Of a DNA stretch of 64,000 bases, positions 59,153 to 64,000 are shown piece after piece. Each line of letters begins with the position of its first letter. Position 1 is the first letter of the stretch. Made by a program: the position numbers and the translations under genes. The DNA is from Adenanthera pavonina (Eukaryota > Streptophyta > Magnoliopsida > Fabales > Fabaceae): assembly GCA_026686845.1 (NCBI GenBank), contig JAIVEN010000014.1, positions 9,906,001 to 9,970,000 of the forward strand, written 5' to 3'. Under the pieces are notes generated by a model, which searched no databases, was not told the origin of the DNA, and saw nothing but the letters and a program-made list of their open reading frames with translations.

Positions 59153-62100
59153 ATGGTGAAGGAGACCGAATACTATGACGTGCTGGGAGTCAGTCCCACG
59201 GCAACTGAGGCCGAGATTAAGAAAGCTTATTACATGAAGGTCAGAGTCTGTCCTATCGATCCTTAACTTTCCTGCGTTATTTTTCTCGTCATATGCGGAA
59301 ATGCTATCAATAAATCGATTGTCTTATGTTTCCCCAATAATTAAGATTACTGAGAACTAAATACTTTGCAAGCTGTATAGAACTTCTTTAGATCCGTGTA
59401 ACCCCATTCACCCGCTTGAATAGGTGGAAAACAACAGATTTGTATGTCCTACGGTTGAATATATGAATTTGTTTGCATTCCGAAACAGGCCCGCTTCAAG
59501 TATAAGTTAGTTGTGGCATTGAAAATAAAAAGTTTTTGCTGCTAAAAAGGTTTAAATTGGAAAAACTGGATTTTAACTTTCTTGTGCATATACTCTTTAA
59601 CAGCTTTGACGGTCAACATCTTGTGTACAGGATATGGGATAATGGTCTGTCAGTCTTAATATTGAACTATTACTAAGCAGTATATTGACGTTGTTATCTT
59701 TTATGTTATTTATTTCTCTTACTTTGTTCTGGGCCTGCAGGCACGACAAGTTCATCCAGATAAAAACCCAAATGACCCTCTTGCAGCACAAAATTTTCAG
59801 GCAAGACTGCTATATTTTATTTTAAACCTATAGCCTGTTGAAGGAATTGTGAAGCAAGTTTCATTTCTTCTACAATTCTTTATGGGCTGGTGGCAAGCTG
59901 TCAGACCTGTTTGTTTGAAATTCCTTGGAATTTTTTTTAAAAGAATTTGAGTGGGTCCTCTTCTGTATTAATTTTGTTCAGGTGTTAGTTTATTTGTTTT
60001 TGGGTGGTTGGACCATTCTTTGGCCCTAATTAGTGTTTTAAATGGATCACAATATTGGATTAAAGGTTTGTATTTATTAAAAAAATTGTATTTTAATTAA
60101 TATCAAACTTTGTGGTCTTTCAATGTTGAACTTTTACTGGCATTAAACAGTACTAACCTGAATGTCTGTGTGATGTGAATAAATTTTTTGTTTCCTATTG
60201 CCAGTTTGTCCGGCCTCGATGATAAGTCTGGCTTCAACTAAATATGCTATGTACTCCTATGCTGAATTCATACAATTTTTCTCTCAATTTAATGTCTGGC
60301 TGTCTATACCATTCTTTCATCTGTATTATGTGTCGCCTGGATTGTACTGTTGTTAATCAACTTCTGCTGCTACTAATGATTTTTGCATGTTACTAATCTG
60401 GTTTCAGGTTTTGGGTGAGGCTTACCAAGTTTTGAGTGACCCAAATCAACGGCAAGCTTATGATGTTAATGGCAAATCTGGAATCTCAACGTCAGTTTTA
60501 TATTTTTTTCAATTTTCAACACATGAATGAACTATTGTATATCAATATTGATTAGATGTGCTACTTTTTTGGTCTTCTGCTAATTCTGAACTGCTTTCTT
60601 CCTCTCACTGCAGTGATGCAATTATTGATCCAGCAGCAATCTTTGCTATGCTTTTTGGCAGTGAGCTTTTTGAGGAGTACATAGGCCAATTAGCCATGGC
60701 ATCAATGGCATCAATGGATATCTTTACTGAAGGGGAACAGTTTGATGCTAAAAAGTTACAAGAGAAAATGAGGGTACATATTCATACTCTTTCTCAGCGA
60801 TTGACATTATGACTGCTTTTAGGTGATCACCTACATCTTTTTCATACTGCCACTGAGGAGGATCTATATGAGCAATAAAATATTACTTGTTTTTGTTGTC
60901 TTATCGTGTTATAGGAGGATCTGCTATCTATATATTTTCTAATTAAATGTAAGGGATAGTTAAATGATATGTTTTTTTTTTTTACAACCTTTTTTTCTGA
61001 AAATCTTTTTTTTTTTTGGGAAATGACATTATCTGCTTACGATTGATGCTGTCCTTTGTTTACCTTTTATGTCAGCTTAATTTTACAGGCTTAACAGAAA
61101 GTTAATGAATTGGTACCTGGGAATGATGAGTAAACCCAAATTTGTAAATCTTCAAAAGTTGCTATCCTTACAATTATCATAATTTCTTTGATTTCTGATA
61201 GGAACTGAATGGAATAGAAAAATTAATTTTAAATGAATAGAAGTAGTGGCTGAGGCAATTGTTGCCCAAGTATTGTCCCATAGACTTTTGACCATGTCAG
61301 CCACCTCCCCGTTGCTTCTCAATAGTCTTGCTCATTTGGACCTCCTGATGTACGTGGATAGGGCACTGTTGCTGTGGTCTATCACTTGGGCAACAATTGA
61401 ACCATTTTCATTCAACAAACTTTACCAATCTTCCCCTGAGCTGTAAACCCCAAGTGTTGCCCCATAGACTTCTTTTTGCAAGCCTCCAATGAGACAAGTG
61501 TTCTTCATTTTTAGCTAATGTGAAGGCCAATTATTAGTAGCAGCTAAATTGGTAGTTTTGTTCTAGGGTTTGGAGATTGCTGGCTTTAATACCATTTTTC
61601 TATGAATTAGAAAATAGAGAGGAATCTGATTGGTATCACTTGTTACTGTCGTCATAAGGTTAATAGTATAGGCCCAACCCAATAGTTGTCGGCATGCATT
61701 TCCTTTACTCTAGCCATCAGACTATTCTAACAAGTTTCATCTTATCTATCTGTCCTAACGTCAATTCTCTTAATAACTGTTGCCACCACTCCAGTTTACA
61801 AGTTGCTAAAGCCATGGCACAATACTTGACTTCTGTCTTTGACTTGGCAAAAACATTGGCTAGTTGCTTTTCCGTGACAGTAAATTTCTCCCAACAAAAG
61901 GCAGCTGTCACCGTTAAAGTGAACCTTCTATCTGGAAGGTAACTTGCTCTATATCTCCGATTAACTGACCACTTAACATGTTTGCTATCCTCATAAAGCA
62001 ACCCCTTGTCTGGAACCTCCCTTGATGTATTTGAGAATGCACTCTTTAGCTTCCTGTTGGCTTTCTGCTAAAACTAACTTACTATGCTCACAGCCTATTA

Positions 62101-64000
62101 AACACCTGGCTTGGTTACAGTGAGGGAGTCCATTTTATAAGATCTGTTTGACTTACTCAGATGAGAAGAGGCTCCCCCATATCCTAGAAGGAGTTTGACA
62201 GATGGATCCATCGGTGTAACTGTTGATTTGCAATCTAGCATACCCATCTCACAAGTTTATCTTGGACATATTTCTCCCGAGATATTGGCCCACTTGTATT
62301 CAACATATGCCTGTTGAAATCAGAGTTCTGAAGCCAGTTTTGCATTTAATTTTGGCAAATTGATGTTTTCATTCAATGGATGAGCAGTTGGAAGTTTAAG
62401 ATTCACAAAAATGTGGACATCACTGAATAGCAGCTTTTTGCTTTAAATTTATCTTTTGAGAACTTTCCAAAATGGAAAAACAACATATGATCTATTATAT
62501 TGTCCAATCTATTTGGATGATGGATTACTTTCTTTGGAAATATATTTGTGCAGTGTGCTATATTCTGTTTGCCAGTTTATGGGTAAGGGAAATGATTTAG
62601 GATGAAATTGGAGATATGCATCTGCTGATGGTGCTGGAAAGTTGACTTAACATCTTGTGGGAAAAAAGTATTTCTGGAGTTCATTGGTGTTGGCAGATAT
62701 TTTATTTTAGGAACTGATTGCAGGAATTGTTATGGTGGCAGGTTTAGGAGATTTTAAGACTCCATATGATATACTGACGATAAGAACATTTCATGCTTTG
62801 TTATACACATAGGGATACATAATGGATGTGTCTAAGGCTTGCATGGACGAGTAGCATTTAAATTTATTGTGCAGTTAAAGTTGTTATCTAGATTTGTGAG
62901 AAGAGAGCTAAATTTTCTCTATCAACAGCTTTTCTTACTGTAATTTCAGCTTTCTGTAAGCAGGAGCTAGTCTGTTGTTCAGTTTCTAATGCTTTCTTTT
63001 TGTTTCGTTGTTCTTCTGGCAGTTGTTTATCTTTCATCAGGTGTATTTTTTTTAATAGTCACAGGGTGTTTTTGACAGATTCCCTCTTCCTTCAGGTTGT
63101 TCAGAAAGAGAGAGAAGAAAAGCTTGCGGAGATACTTAAAAATAGACTACACCAATATGTCCAAGGAAACAAATTGGAATTTATCAATCATGCAAAAGAT
63201 GAAGTGTCACGACTATCCAAAGCAGGTGTTGTGGCCTCATAATTCTTCCAAAGTTAGAGGGAATTCAATGAGTTAACAAATGATGTGGCTTCAAATGACA
63301 TGTCAAGAATTTGTGGTTACTGCATATTTGGATGCTCTATTTTTCGTTTCAAATATCAAATTAGAGTTGTTACAAATGATTGGATTTAAATCATTTAGTT
63401 CCCAAAATCAATCTATGATTTGAAAGATTGACTATGCATGACACAGGAAAAGCTTTACCTCTCATTAATATCAAGTATTTGAATTGAATAAATTTGTTGG
63501 GGTTTATCCCCCAAAATCTTTGGCGGACTGATGACTGAGGTCTTTGCTGAATAATTCTTCTATCATCCTACAGCTTATGGTGTCGATATGTTGAATACCA
63601 CTGGCTACATATATGCAAGGCAGGCAGCAAAAGAGCTAGGGAAGAAAGCAATTTATTTAGGCGTACCTTTCATTGCTGAGTGGTTTAGAAACAAAGGACA
63701 CTTCATCAAATCCCAAGTAACAGCAGCTACAGGTCAGCAAATTTTAGTGGCTTCAATACTTTAAAAATTTGCTAGCTGTGTTATGATCGTGATTTCAATC
63801 TCTTGATTAAATGTCATTACTTTGGAATTCTATAATTTTCTTCCCTTTGACATTAAAGGAACACGTGTGAAGATGGATCTAATAAATCCTCCCCTTTTAT
63901 TATTGCAACTACTCTTCATGCTAACTGCTTTATTCTTGGTTGATTTCGCAAATTGAATTTCACCTCCCATTTTAAATTGTAGTTGGGGATGGACTGTCCT
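59153..64000 (+). CDS. DnaJ (Hsp40) protein with X-domain, DnaJ10-like, 3' partial
   Basis: J-domain co-chaperone that stimulates Hsp70. Exons seen: 59153-59239, 59741-59800, 60408-60490, 60614-60773, 63096-63225 and 63574-63732; the gene continues past the window, and the last seen exon ends in phase 1 before a GT. The J domain occupies residues 1-70 (TEYYDVLGVSPTATEAEIKK) with the HPD triad at 34-36 (QVHPDKNP). The DnaJ-X domain follows (DPAAIFAMLFGSELFEEYIG...EGEQFDAKKLQEKMR; AYGVDMLNTTGYIYARQAAK; FIAEWFRNKGHFIKSQVTAA). Intron 2 begins CAG/GCAAG, a GC-AG intron; no GT is available that keeps the frame. Intron 4 (2.3 kb) holds an antisense copia relic. The missing C-terminal part is what the dead copy at 48294-49195 preserves. 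Confidence 0.92.
61230..62350 (-). mobile_element. Ty1/copia relic inside DnaJ intron 4
   Basis: On the minus strand the stretch decodes in broken frames as the end of copia Pol: MLDCKSTVTPMDPSVKLLLG (about 62245-62170), then DRRFTLT..., and the RNase H core KSKTEVKYCAMALATCKLEW followed by QQLLREL (about 61850-61755). Stops and frame changes are frequent, so it is inactive. The sequence at 61230-61440 lies downstream in element orientation and may include LTR. Gag, protease and integrase are not seen. Confidence 0.75.

Noticed and set aside
59801..59830. Possibility that DnaJ exon 2 reads on past 59800
   Set aside because: The continuation hits stops quickly and the next exon resumes the expected family sequence directly after NFQ, so a GC-AG intron is the better reading.

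Overview
This is a window of plant nuclear DNA. Genes are split by many GT-AG introns (plus one GC-AG intron), the intergenic DNA is strongly AT-rich, and transposon remains are plant types: CACTA with a DUF4216/DUF4218 transposase, an Ogre/Tat-like LTR, MITEs and a copia relic. Gene families and order point to a eudicot. From memory, the Arabidopsis orthologues of CAP-G, PDLP7, peroxisomal HSP15.7 and ARLA1 sit together in the same order at At5g37630, At5g37660, At5g37670 and At5g37680, so this looks like a conserved rosid-type block. I do not name a species.

Layout: 1-6678 is the right-hand part of a CACTA (En/Spm) element, with a 5'-truncated TNP2-type transposase gene, a second Transposase_24-type gene carrying a nonsense codon, an array of subterminal repeats and a clear CACTA terminus at 6678. 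6679-10323 is intergenic with MITE candidates and small repeats. 10324-16994 is a complete 12-exon condensin subunit gene (CAP-G). 16995-34263 is a long repeat-rich gene desert holding an unclassified dispersed repeat (about 20.69-25.46 kb) interrupted by a probable solo LTR (22.08-24.28 kb), a MITE (27.2-27.8 kb) and a 1.09 kb near-perfect palindrome (31.42-32.51 kb). 34264-35389 is a five-exon Nudix hydrolase of the NUDT17/18 type. 40306-41901 is a plasmodesmata-located protein gene (two DUF26 domains plus one membrane helix).

From about 42.2 kb to 54.4 kb the DNA is a complex segmental duplication. Block A occurs at 42.2, 46.3 and 49.8 kb (the last partial). Block B occurs at 43.26-45.55 kb with a dead HSP15.7 copy and at 51.61-53.67 kb with an intact one. 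Among these lie a 3' fragment of a DnaJ X-domain gene (48.29-49.19 kb, broken) and the last two exons of an ARL GTPase on the minus strand (54.01-54.38 kb, frameshifted). An intact DnaJ X-domain gene starts at 59153 and runs off the right edge; its fourth intron contains an antisense copia relic.

The host genes do not form a pathway: they cover chromosome condensation, nucleotide hydrolysis, plasmodesmata, peroxisomal protein folding and an Hsp40 co-chaperone. Promoter motifs fit some of them: E2F/site II-like motifs before CAP-G, ACGT-core motifs before the Nudix gene and a heat-shock element before HSP15.7. I found no CRISPR, operon-like cluster or clearly new enzyme system. The most unusual structures are the large palindrome, the duplication with its trail of pseudogenes, and an intron-retention reading frame in the PDLP gene that would swap its membrane anchor. 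Exon boundaries were read by hand from splice signals, frame continuity and family similarity, without alignment tools.
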